DNA of 35,850 nucleotides from Zygnema cylindricum (lineage: Eukaryota > Streptophyta > Zygnematophyceae > Zygnematales > Zygnemataceae), in assembly GCA_037447655.1 (NCBI GenBank), contig JBBHKE010000675.1, positions 1 through 35,850 of the forward strand, given 5' to 3'. The notes under the pieces were generated by a model. It saw nothing but the letters and a program-made list of their open reading frames with translations, did not search any database and was not told the DNA's origin. The position numbers and the translations under genes are program-made. Shown here in pieces: positions 10,895-19,495 of this stretch. Each line of letters begins with the position of its first letter. The stretch's first letter is position 1.

Positions 10895-11065
10895 TTAATC
10901 ATGGGAAGAACCTTCGGACCTCTTGTGAGATTCTTTCTGCCCGTCAACACTGATATCGACCTCGACTATGTCGACTATTCCATCACAATTCACATCTTGC
11001 TTATCATAAGGGAATCGTATATCATCCCAAGCTCCTCCAGCTTAAAGACAACAAAATTTGAGAAG
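10895..11065 (-). CDS. K+ channel exon 6: rest of EF hand 1, EF hand 2 in a shifted frame
   Basis: After TTCAACAG the spliced frame gives [19 protein letters not shown] and stops at TGA (10990-10992). EF loop 1 is therefore [12 protein letters not shown], with Ser at position 6 and Asn at position 12 where Gly and Glu are usual. A textbook second loop, [12 protein letters not shown], lies just beyond but in another frame, preceded by [10 protein letters not shown] and followed by a tail ending SSHD before TAA (10895-10897). No intron can join the two frames. Either a short deletion or indel lies around 11010-11020, or the protein ends after one EF hand. Confidence 0.7.
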
Positions 11066-13431
11066 CTGTTGAAGCAAGCCAAAAAGTCCAATGTTGGATT
11101 TCCACACTAATAATAACAAGAACAAGAACGGAAAGAACAAAAAGGAGAAGAGGAAGAAAAAGAAGGACAATTTCATTCCCCTAAGGACAGATACAAGAGC
11201 TCCGCCCTAAATTCCTCAAAAGATTCATGAATTCATGAAATTTTACATTGAACAATGACCAGACTCTTATGTTACTCGAAGTGTGCTTTTATCACAAAAA
11301 TATCTACGATAACCATGCTTTGGAGAAGGTTCATAATACGTGGCAAATATCATATCAACATAATTAAAAACATAATACAATACAAGGGGCAATGTATCAG
11401 AGAGTAGTACTGGTTGGGACCGGAACCTGATTTTTGAGTCGTGGTCAGTATCGGCCTCCTCCAACTTTTCTTTACTTAGCTCACGATGAATTAGGTTGTA
11501 GCGATGTTCAGCCATTCTGATCTCTGTGAGAGAAAGCAGCAGAAAGTTAGCAGTAACGAGAGTACTCACAAGAACCCAAACAATCTGCAAAAGAAGGGCA
11601 CTAAGACATAGATTTAATAAGATTGAAAATTTTCCTCCACTTTTGTACATATAATTACTAGAAACTGAAAAGCTTGCTAATCCACTTGATACAAACACAC
11701 GGCAACTGCTTCTCACATTTCTGAAAACCTACAAAATGCTCACCTCAGGAACCACAGTAAAAATAAGAAGATGGTCTGGTTCAAACAACTTCAGACACAG
11801 ACGTTTGAAGTCTGGACACATTTTCTTTGATGGAACACACTAGTCTATGAAAGCCTCCAAAACTGGCACATAAAACGAGCATGGTCTCCACTAATTCCGA
11901 CGAGAAGTTAAATGATCAACCCACTAATACAGATTGGAAACCAGATCCCAGGCAATTTTAAACCCGGAAAGTAACAGCATTACAGAGAGGGGATAAGTTC
12001 CTTATATTAGTCTGGCGACGATGAGGAGAGTGGCAAACGTTTATTTTCATCATCCCGTAAATTGTTGCTCCTTGCAGGTAACAAAGGATCGGAACAAGAC
12101 AATCATATTCAACCTCTTCAATTCCCTATATCGCCAAGGGTCACTATACTGTACACCACACAATAGTGACCCTTGAAAGTACGGAAAAACGTGGATGCAT
12201 AGTGAAATACATTACATCTCGTAGTACACCAAAAAATAACATAACTCAGACTGATTACAGCGAGAGGAGATCTAAGGCGACACCGAAATGGAAAAACTGT
12301 GAAAGCTTACAGCAAACAGACGTCCTGGTATCGTCTGAAAGCTTCGGTCACCGTAACCCACAGTTGTGACTGTCACACAGGCACAGTAGATTGCATCTAT
12401 GATCGGCATCTCCTGCAAGTAGACCAAGACAATGGTTGCGATCGCAATAACAATCAGAAGATTGAGTCCAGCAATGTAGAGCTTCTCCCAAGCTTCCAAA
12501 ATCTCAGAATACAAATTCACATCTTCTGCTTTGGTTTCTTTTATCACACACAACCTCAAAAGAGGGACATGTTTGAGTGCCCAAGCTGAGCCACTTCTCA
12601 CAATCGGTTTATCAAGGTAGTGACTTTTTGATGTTACTCCTTTAAGCCCATCAACACTTGTGCTCTCGAAAACTCTTCAAGAACACTTCCTGCAAAGCAA
12701 AAAAGGGAAACATAAATTCTGCGTGTTACTTGATGTGAAATGGGCTTTTTCTGCTAACTTTCCATATAATGTCCAGCCTGAAACTGTCTTCAAAGAATGA
12801 TCCAAAACCATGATAATTACAATTAGGATAAAAATCAGACACTCATCAGCTTGAGTCGCATATGACATCCCTGGATTCAAAATATAAATGACGATACATG
12901 GTAAGGCAAAAACATAACAAGCACTTAAACACCCTTAACACAAAACTACACTTAACACTTAATAGCCCTATTTCTACTAAAAACTGAAATCTGAAGAAGG
13001 CAATGTGCACAAACTTGACGGTAGATAAGATAGTGAGCTGCAGCCGACAAAAGTTGATCTACCACCACGAAACCTGCCAGAGTATTAATTCTTCATCAGG
13101 AGGGAGGGAGAGGGAGAGGGAGAGGGAGAGAGAGGGAGAGGGAGAGGGAGAGGGAGAGGGAGAGGGAGAGGGAGAGGGAGAGGGAGAGGGAGAGGGAGAG
13201 GGAGAGGGAGAGGGAGAGGGAGAGGGAGAGGGAGAGGGAGAGGGAGAGGGAGAGGGAGAGGGAGAGGGAGAGGGAGAGGGAGAGGGAGAGGGAGAGGGAG
13301 AGGGAGAGGGAGAGGGAGAGGGAGAGGGAGAGGGAGAGGGAGAGGGAGAGGGAGAGGGAGAGGGAGAGGGAGAGGGAGAGGGAGAGGGAGAGGGAGAGGG
13401 AGAGGGAGAGGGAGAGGGAGAGGGAGAGGGA

Positions 13432-13497
<66 letters not shown>

Positions 13498-14361
13498 GAG
13501 GGGGGGTAACCGCAGTTACGTGCCTCACCGACGAATACAAACACACAAGTGAATAGCTTTGCTGAAACCCGCTTTGGAACAACATCTGCAAAAGTCATCA
13601 AAATTATTTCTTTACGGTGAGCCAGACATTTGATTATCCTTTATGTATGTCGTCCATATTCCAAGTCATAAAAACGAAGAGTCACAGACATTAACGGACA
13701 TAGGTTAATTTTGCAGAAACTTCGAACTGAGTGCAAAACGGATCAAGCTTTGGAGCTCCAGAAAACAGTTTCAAAAAACCAAAAGACAAAAACAAAAGAA
13801 GGACATTCATAACGCAAAAAAATGGCAAATTAAAAAAAAAAAGTGCAACTTGACTAGTAAGTGTAACTGTTGCAAACAACATCAATGCTTTCATGAAGGG
13901 AAATAAAAAGTAATTATGATTACACATTTTGAATATTCCAATAACGACGACAACTTCACAGCCAAACACTTTTTTTAATACATTGAGTGAAAAAATCCTC
14001 CAGGCATTGAAACATCTTTACCTCCATATCCTACAGTTGTTAGGGTGACAACACAAAAATACAGAGCATCTACAAGCTGACTCGTTGTTGTACTTCCAGA
14101 GAAAGGATCTCCTAGAAACCAGAAGAGAATCATTCCTAACAACAAATAAGCTACCAGACATTTTAGCGAGAGAGATAAATTTGAAAGTGAATATTGATGC
14201 CCTCTGTGTCCGCCTGTACTTTCCCGTTGGTCTTCAGGAAAAACTTTCTCCCTTTCTGTTGAAGTATTGCCAGCTGTACTGCCAGCTGTACCTTTTCGTT
14301 TCTCGGATGATGGCAGCCTTCTGTAAGCATTAGAATCAGCCATGGCTGTACTGAACCACAT
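10895..14361 (-). CDS. Two-pore-domain K+ channel, TPK/KCO type with EF hands (whole gene span)
   Basis: The predicted product is a K+-selective channel with the plant TPK layout: TM1, pore 1, TM2, linker, TM3, pore 2, TM4, then a cytosolic EF-hand tail that in plant members confers Ca2+ sensitivity. Both pores carry TTVGYGD. Exons read on the minus strand: 14361-14022, 13585-13529, 13073-13015, 12689-12311, 11584-11427 and 11065 downward. If a 61-base mini-intron is removed from exon 4, the frame is continuous to a TGA at 10990-10992 and gives 335 residues, close to plant TPK size. The first in-frame ATG is at 14361, preceded by an in-frame stop. Plant TPKs sit mainly in the tonoplast; location here is unknown. 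Family assignment is firm; exon 4 and the 3' end are less so. Confidence 0.9.
11427..11584 (-). CDS. K+ channel exon 5: TM4 and first part of EF hand 1
   Basis: After CTTTTGCAG the frame reads [19 protein letters not shown] (TM4, corresponding to FWIL.S in plant TPKs), then a charged linker with [10 protein letters not shown] and [17 protein letters not shown]. The EF loop starts DTDHDSKI; its serine codon is split AG|C with exon 6. Length 158 gives phase 2. The donor is AG|GTTCCG. Confidence 0.85.
12311..12689 (-). CDS. K+ channel exon 4: linker, TM3, pore 2 (frame break inside)
   Basis: After TTTGCAG the phase-0 frame reads [12 protein letters not shown] and then a stop. The downstream part is in a frame one base later and reads [16 protein letters not shown], then TM3 ([20 protein letters not shown]), then [20 protein letters not shown] and [13 protein letters not shown]. 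Exon length is 3n+1. Removing a GT...AG mini-intron of 61 bases (12657-12597) restores the frame as HK|SGSAW, but its acceptor lacks a pyrimidine tract. The alternative is a one-base insertion near 12656. The donor GCT|GTAAGC at 12310 is good. Confidence 0.8.
13015..13073 (-). CDS. K+ channel exon 3: second half of TM2
   Basis: A 59-base exon too short for ORF tools, found by phase and family pattern. After CTGGCAG the phase-1 frame reads [20 protein letters not shown], matching the TPK pattern (G-F-x-x-x-D-x-L-L-S...NYVxDxQ). The donor CAA|GTTTGT is weak but leaves phase 0 for the next exon, which begins with Glu and so completes a conserved QE. Confidence 0.75.
13074..13528 (-). other. K+ channel intron 2, nearly filled by a hexamer repeat
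   Basis: A 455-base intron running GTGAGG...CTGGCAG on the minus strand. Apart from about 25 bases at each end it consists of the (TCTCCC)n/(CT)n tract, so the repeat doubles as an enormous polypyrimidine tract ahead of the acceptor. Confidence 0.8.
13100..13506. repeat. (GGGAGA)n microsatellite with (GA)n end
   Basis: About fifty almost uninterrupted GGGAGA hexamers on the + strand (13131-13440), followed by about 60 bases of (GA)n and a G7 run. The whole tract is polypurine on +. Long open frames across it (GEGEGE, SPSPSP, LPLPLP) are artefacts. Confidence 0.98.
13529..13585 (-). CDS. K+ channel exon 2: end of filter 1, start of TM2
   Basis: A 57-base exon after TTTTGCAG. It completes the Asp of GYGD and reads [20 protein letters not shown], the typical post-filter loop and first half of TM2. 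The donor is GTCG|GTGAGG. Phase 1 in and out agrees with its neighbours. Confidence 0.85.
14022..14361 (-). CDS. K+ channel exon 1: N-tail, TM1, pore 1
   Basis: It begins [11 protein letters not shown]; a second ATG at 14343 starts MADSN. The tail of about 65 residues is hydrophilic and Ser/Arg-rich ([11 protein letters not shown]). TM1 follows as [18 protein letters not shown], then the pore helix [16 protein letters not shown]. The donor GGAG|GTAAAG splits the codon of the filter aspartate: G here, AT in exon 2. Plant TPKs have a 14-3-3-type RRSxS motif in the N-tail; RRLPSS is only loosely similar. Confidence 0.85.
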
Positions 14362-14370
14362 GGTGAACAC

Positions 14371-14928
14371 TGAACAGACGCATGTTCAAATGTGAGAAAA
14401 GAGTCGGAATACGCTGTACGCGGTAAGCTCCGTACTATACGGGTAGAATACGAAATTGTTTAGTACAATACGTGTATAGTACGGTAAAGCTGCATATCGT
14501 GTTTCCCATTGCTCAACGCACATTTATGGTACGGTACTATGTACATCGCAAAGTCAGTGACGGGGTTGCCGCAAATCGAAATTGCCCAGTACCACAGTAA
14601 AATGCTGGAAATTGTAAAATACGGGAATTACCTGTTCGCTTTTACCGGTTAATAGTGTTAGTGTTTTTTTCGCCATCTTTACTGGGCACACCTGTTGGAT
14701 TGTTAATCGACGATTGCAATTGAAAGCTTTTGATTATCACCTTTTCCTATTGGCGATCTCCATTCGAACATTGGACATGTGTGCACGGAGAGACGGTAAT
14801 ACTCATTTAAGTGGTGAAAACAGCATTGACGCTAATAACGATTCACGGTGTAAGTTCGCGGGGGGGCTTGCAGCCTCTTTGAAGTATGAAAATTTCCATT
14901 AGAATATGCAATTTTGGATTTTCGTTCC
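14371..14928. promoter_or_regulatory. Divergent intergenic region between the K+ channel and the coiled-coil gene
   Basis: About 550 bases separate the two starts, which face away from each other, so both promoters should lie here. Positions 14395-14545 are strikingly rich in GTAC and CGGTA words (CCGTACTATACGGG, GTACGGTACTATGTAC). No definite TATA box was assigned. The right half (14729-14852) is a copy of a dispersed repeat. Confidence 0.4.
14729..14852 (+). repeat. Dispersed repeat, copy 1
   Basis: It shares ordered blocks with 17647-17762: CCTTTTC.TATTG, ACATGTGTGCA.GGAGA, TTCATTTA.GTGG.GAAA and a terminal GCTA.TAACGAT.CAC. The last block (TAACGATTCACGGTGTA) occurs again exactly at about 25031-25047. 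This may be a fossil mobile element close to the start of the coiled-coil gene. Confidence 0.6.
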
Positions 14929-16618
14929 ATGCGCAAAATTCGCACGAAAATCTCGCACGCTTTGAACATAGATGAGCGCCTGCAGGAATTGAGCAATACT
15001 GCAGCTGCCTTCAACATGGGCCATGAGACTATATCTCTCCTACGCCTCCACTGTCCCTCCCAAACACCTTCGTCTATGGCCTCTTGCCACTTGGCACATG
15101 TTGAACAGCTGTCACATCATCTCTGCTTATTTAACGAGTCTATCAAATGCAATGCGAAAGGCATTAAAAGTAAACGTACTTTTTTAAACCGTAGTTGGAG
15201 TTTCCAAGCAGCAAGTCCTTGTAGAGAACGGAGACGGTTCAGATTTAGCAGTTTAGTTATATTTTCTTCTTTAGATGAACCCTCCAGAGGTGAAGAAAGT
15301 GTCGGCGGAAACAAGCAGGTGCAAGATATGCTTGCAGATATGGTCCGCCTTCAGTCAGGAAAAGTACGAGTTACCGAATTTGTGGATGAGAAAGCGCAAC
15401 ACCTGTCGAGCATTGCTAATGGAGCAAATGAAGAATTTTCACGGATTACAGAAACTGCTATGAAAGGAATGGACGCAGCAGGAGAGAAGGTACATTGTCC
15501 ATTGCTATTAGTGGAAAGGAATTATTAAAATTAAAGCGAGTTTAACACTAATTTAGGGCGGAGTGACATGGCTGGTTGAAGGCTACTGACTTAAATAACG
15601 TTTTTTACACTGTCGTATTTTATGATTTTAGGTGAAAAAGTTGCGACCGAATGATTGTTATTAACGCTAATAACAATGGGCAGTGTAATAACAATGGGCA
15701 GTGTAGTACCATCGCCAGGCGCTTGAATGGGTAAACCAACTCTAAAACATAAAGAACTTAATCAATAGTCCCAGGGAAAAGGTACAAGGTACTAAAGAGG
15801 CTGTTGTTTTGAAAGGAATTTGATGTGCCTTTTTTTGGTGATAGGAGTATCCAATGCAGTTTTTATTGAGTCATGTGAAGGTAAGTTGTTTTCCGCTTTT
15901 CAATGAGTCAGCTGGAATTTCCACCATGTATCTCAGAGTACAACTGTTCTACTTGATTATGATTTAACCACTAGTTTGCATTGTGAAGGCGCTCATGTAC
16001 TCGTTCTGAATTTGCTGGTTGAATCAAAACCTTCTGTTTATTGGCTCGACTACACTTCACATTTTAGTTTTTGGCAAAGTATGGAGCTGTATGACCATTT
16101 CTGTTAGAATTTTCTTGCGTCATCTTGTCCCTCTGTTTACTTCTGTTTGCACCATTGTCCAAATGTGGTCCTTTTTTTTTCTTTTTGTTTTGGTTGGATA
16201 ATTTGTGTTCGTCTTTTTTGTCTGCTATGTGGTGTTGTGAAACACGCAAAAATTGGAGAATTTGTCGTTGGAGGCGATAGTTCATTAACATCGGCATAGT
16301 GTTGGTGCTTTTATAGTCTTTTGTGTCAATCCCCACTTACAATCACGAATGCAAGCTTGATTGCTGTAGGCGTGAGGAGATTCAGAATCTTGCCGTGAAT
16401 TTTGGCAGGTCCTGGAAAAAGTGGATGCTGAGGCTCAAGCCTTTGAATTAGAGCTTGCATCTGCCCGGGAGGAAATTGAGAGGGAAGAAAGAGAGTTTGC
16501 CGAGTTTGAGAAGAATGTTGAAGCGGCACGCAACGAGGGACTTTTTTTTAAGAGTTTATATCGCTCGGTAAAGGCTGCAGCGACTCCACAGAGCGACTTG
16601 TCTAAGGAGGCTTGGTAA
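14929..16618 (+). CDS. Unidentified coiled-coil protein (two exons found), truncated by a 47-bp duplication
   Basis: Exon 1 is 14929-15489 (ATG choices 14929, 15016 and 15076) and exon 2 is 16409-16618. The join GAGAAG|GTACAT to TTGGCAG|GTCCTGG keeps phase 0. The N-terminal ~100 residues are basic and Ser-rich, possibly a targeting peptide. The body is helical: VQDMLADMVRLQSGKVRVTE, then VLEKVDAEAQAFELELASAR, EEIEREEREFAEFEKNVEAA and RNEGLFFKSLY, ending SDLSKEAW. A stretch at 15170-15274 (105 bases, GTAAAC...TTCTTTAG) could be an in-frame intron, because either retaining or removing it keeps the frame. The stop comes from a 47-bp tandem duplication. I do not recognise the family. Confidence 0.65.
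15490..16408 (+). other. Intron of the coiled-coil gene
   Basis: 919 bases between GTACAT and TTTTGGCAG. It is T-rich, with no open frame worth annotating. A short direct repeat (AATAACAATGGGCAGTGTA, twice) lies around 15668-15705. Confidence 0.7.
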
Positions 16619-16660
16619 AGGCTGCAGCGACTCCACAGAGTGACTTGTCTAAGGAGACTC
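16567..16660 (+). repeat. 47-bp tandem duplication inside the coding exon
   Basis: Two adjacent copies, 16567-16613 and 16614-16660, begin GGTAAAGGCTGCAGCGACTC and differ at about three positions. Because 47 is not a multiple of three, the second copy shifts the frame and creates the TAA at 16616-16618. Confidence 0.9.
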
Positions 16661-16827
16661 TTTCTGTGCGCCAGGAGCATCAGAAGACTGTAAGCTCTAA
16701 GGGCCGGCGGCTCCTCTGTACCTGTTTTGCGTTCCTTACGGGTTTGAGTTTTTTGGAAGCTGCTCTGGCAACTGAGTCAGTTGGCCGAAAATTCTGCTAC
16801 ACGGTGCACTCAGTATCGCTTTGTTAG
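16661..16827 (+). pseudogene. Out-of-frame continuation of the coiled-coil gene
   Basis: If the 47-bp duplication is discounted, the frame of exon 2 runs on to TAG at 16825-16827. This tail starts TLSVRQEHQKTVSSKGRR and then has a hydrophobic segment (LLCTCFAFLTGLSFLEAALA) that could be a membrane anchor. A possible donor, GACT|GTAAGC at about 16689, means the real gene might instead splice before the hydrophobic part. Confidence 0.4.
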
Positions 16828-17036
16828 CCCAGTTGGTTTATGAAAGTACAAGAAATGGTGAAAACAAGGATAGGTAGAATGGAGTTATCGTTGAGCGGTC
16901 AAAATAAAACGGAAAAAATGGCTAGTAATTATGTAAATGCCACAAATTATTATTTAGCTATGAATTATGAGCAGGAAGAGCATGATGTCCAAAACGAGGG
17001 AACAGGAAGAGATTTTTGTTCCTAACTTGCTTTAGA

Positions 17037-17110
17037 ATGGCTGCTTTCCTCTCATCTCTTGCTTCCTTCTTATCTGTTTTTTTTGGCCCGCCACTTAAAA
17101 TCTTGGCGGT
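17037..17110 (+). CDS. Possible small exon, MAAFLSSLASFLS-like
   Basis: After CTTGCTTTAG the sequence ATGGCTGCTTTCC opens a hydrophobic frame (AAFLSSLASFLSVFFGPP, KILAV) that meets a GTG|GTAAGC donor near 17112; without splicing it runs on to TAG at about 17190. It could be a later exon of the coiled-coil gene or an unrelated short frame. Support is limited to splice-like edges. Confidence 0.25.
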
Positions 17111-18300
17111 GGTAAGCTATTTATTTGAATACGACGGGCGATTCTGTCGAAAAGCTCTTTGGATTATCAGAATACTACTAGATTAGCTTAAAGGAGAGTA
17201 CCACAATGCTTAGTGTGTTTATACACTTGGTTATTGTTATCGATATGATACTCAAATATTTTTGAGTTTATCTGAATGATGGTGATGATGCAAAAACCTC
17301 TCTACGGATTTCTTTTTTGCAAATAACAATTAATTTATAACAGCTTCATGGTGACAATGTTCACATCTTCATTTGTAGTCGTCTTCTTGTCATGTTTACT
17401 TTTTGGATGTTGATTATTTATTTATTTGTTTATTTATTTTTCTGGAGGTCTAATCATTTGCCTAATGGCCATTACGATTTTTTTCTGCATGTGTGTTCTC
17501 CTTTCGAAGCTGACTCCCTCTGTGGCAATAATGGCAGTACGTCGTGCATCGTAAATAGTGTGGTTTTTTTTATGCCGCTCAAATCAACTGTTTTTCGCCA
17601 AAAAACGTGCCTGGTTTCCGTTTGGAGGCTGTCAATTAGAAGGTAAGAATCATCCCTTTTCATTGCAACTGTTAGATTAACGACCCGACATGTGTGCATG
17701 GAGAAAGTTCATTTACGTGGAGAAATAAACTTTTATGCTAGTAACGATACACAGAATTGTAACAATAACCATACGATTCCTTTTTAGAATATACATAGTT
17801 TAATTTGTCCGCAACGATTTTATCTATACTTAGATCATGCATTGTAATTAGAGTTAATAACACCAATTCGTTGTCAGTTCCTTTTTGCCGTCTGACCAGA
17901 AAATAGCATTCGTAACGCTCAGTGTTTTTAATTCTGTATACGGTTTTAAATCAGCGAGGTCATTTGGGAACCGAGTTTGAATTAGTAATATTAATTTAAA
18001 CTCCACGCCAATAGTTTCTTACCTCTAATAAGGATCCTTGCTGAAATTAAATGCTTTCTGCCAAGTACTTGCAACGGTTACTGAAATTTATGAGGGACAG
18101 CCTGGGATATTAAATCCAATTTCAGTTTTAAATGGTGTGACTGAAAATATATATGTAAAGTAGGCAGGGTTCTTTATGTAAAAAAGTGTTGAATAAAAAA
18201 GGAACAAGATTGGAAAAACCCAAAGGCTGTAACTACTTCCAAAAAACCTTCCCTGGGGGAGGAGGAGGATACTTGTAAAGAATATGCCTCTAAAGGTGGG
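17111..18300. other. AT-rich non-coding interval with dispersed repeat copy 2
   Basis: No convincing exon was seen. Positions 17647-17762 match the repeat at 14729-14852 over several ordered blocks. A GGTGATGGTGATG-like stretch sits near 17275. Confidence 0.5.
17647..17762 (+). repeat. Dispersed repeat, copy 2
   Basis: It has the same block order as 14729-14852 but is more diverged: the last block reads GTAACGATACACAGAATTG and a few bases are missing after CATGGAGA. Confidence 0.55.
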
Positions 18301-19495
18301 AGAAAGTTTCAAGGAAAGGGAGAGCTTACGAAGGTAGGAAACAGAGGGGGGTGTGGAGGTGGGAGATGGGGGAATGAGAAAGTTATAGGTGGAGGAGGAA
18401 GAGGGGAAGAGAGAGAGTGTTTCAGAGGAGAGCAGTGAAGGAGGAAAACTGAGAGATAGAGAGAGCGAGAAGGGTGAGTGTCATTACTTTCCACGCCATG
18501 GTCTTTCTCACCTCCCTGTCCAGTTTCTCCTCCCTCTTCTGTCTCCCCTCCTTTCTCTCCTCCCACCCCATCCTCACTTTCCTCTCCCCCCATTCCTGTC
18601 TCTCCTTCCTCTCTTGTTTCTCCTATCTCTCCTTTATCGCCTCCCTGTCCTTTCTCTTATTCTCCCTCCTCTGGCTCTCCGCTTGATTCTCCCTCACTTT
18701 TATCACTGCCATCCTCGTCCCCCTTTCCTTCCTCTCCTACAGTTCCAGTCTCTCCCGCTTCAACACCCACTCTCTCTTCTCCATCTTCTTTCACTTCATC
18801 ACTTCCCTCTACTGCCTCCACTTTCGCTTCTTCTTCCTCTCTTCCCTCTCCTGTTGCCCTTTCCTTCCTGATGACGACTCCATCTCTTCCTCTTCTGCCT
18901 GTGTCGGTGGGCGTCTCCTCACTCGCAGAACCCTCCCTCTCCCCCTTTCGACTCCTCTCCCTCTCTTGTACCAGAACGTCCTCCGCCATCCGTCTTCTCC
19001 TCCTCTGACTCCTCTCTCTCCTCCCCCCTCCCTCTAGAATTTCTAGCAAAACCCTCTCCCTCTAGACTTTCTAGCAAAACTCTCTCCCTCTAGACTTTCT
19101 AGCAAAGCCCTCTCCCTCTTCTTCTCCTCCTACCTCACCCTCAGTTTTTTTTCTCCAATTTCCCTTAACACATTTTCCACTTTGTTCTTCGTCTCTCTCT
19201 TTATCCGACTCCTCCTTGTTTCCATCTCTCCCACTTGTCTTCTCTCTCCCTCGGACCTTTGTTTCACTCTCCACCCCCACTTCCTCCTCTTTTGCTTCTC
19301 TTCCCTCCCCTCCGTTCTCGTCCTCAACTCCGTCAGACACTGTGAAAATCGAATAAGAACCAACTACCTCTCTCTCCCCTCCACCCTCTTTCTCACCTCC
19401 TTTTCTTCCCCCGATTCCCTCCCTTCTTATCCACGCTCTCCTCCCCCCCTTCGCTCTTCCCTCCCTCCCCTCCTCTCCCTCTGGTGATCCCCCAG
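18301..19495. repeat. One-kilobase pyrimidine-rich tract ahead of the methyltransferase exon
   Basis: From about 18500 to 19490 the + strand is nearly all C and T. Frames are open on both strands with biased composition (Ser/Pro/Leu on +, Glu/Arg/Gly on -), which I treat as composition artefacts. It ends in CCCCCAG, an acceptor for the methyltransferase exon, so it is probably intron. At 18370-18475 a purine-rich stretch leads to a GGTGAGTG donor-like site, a candidate but unproved upstream exon end. Confidence 0.5.
19032..19115 (+). repeat. Three tandem ~28-bp copies within the pyrimidine tract
   Basis: The unit CTCTAGACTTTCTAGCAAAA followed by a CTCTCC-type tail occurs three times in a row with one or two changes per copy. 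Confidence 0.85.

Noticed and set aside
10901-11110. ATG-initiated 69-codon + strand frame.
   Set aside because: It is antisense to the EF-hand exon of the K+ channel and has no independent support.
11215-11245. Minus-strand [14 protein letters not shown], which looks like the end of an EF hand.
   Set aside because: No AG acceptor precedes it in the needed phase, while 11065 downward ([14 protein letters not shown]) joins perfectly.
11539-11573. A textbook small intron inside K+ channel exon 5: GTGAGTACTC, TACTGCTAAC branch-like site and TTTCTCTCACAG within 46 bases.
   Set aside because: The same bases encode [14 protein letters not shown], which matches TM4 of TPK channels, and removing 46 bases would break the frame.
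12843-12870. Possible exon reading [10 protein letters not shown] after TTTTGAATCCAG.
   Set aside because: The exon at 13073-13015 fits the TM2 pattern and phases much better; the candidate lacks TM2 character.
13003-13601. Long frames of GEGEGE, SPSPSP and LPLPLP.
   Set aside because: They are translations of the GGGAGA hexamer, open in several frames only because of the repeat.
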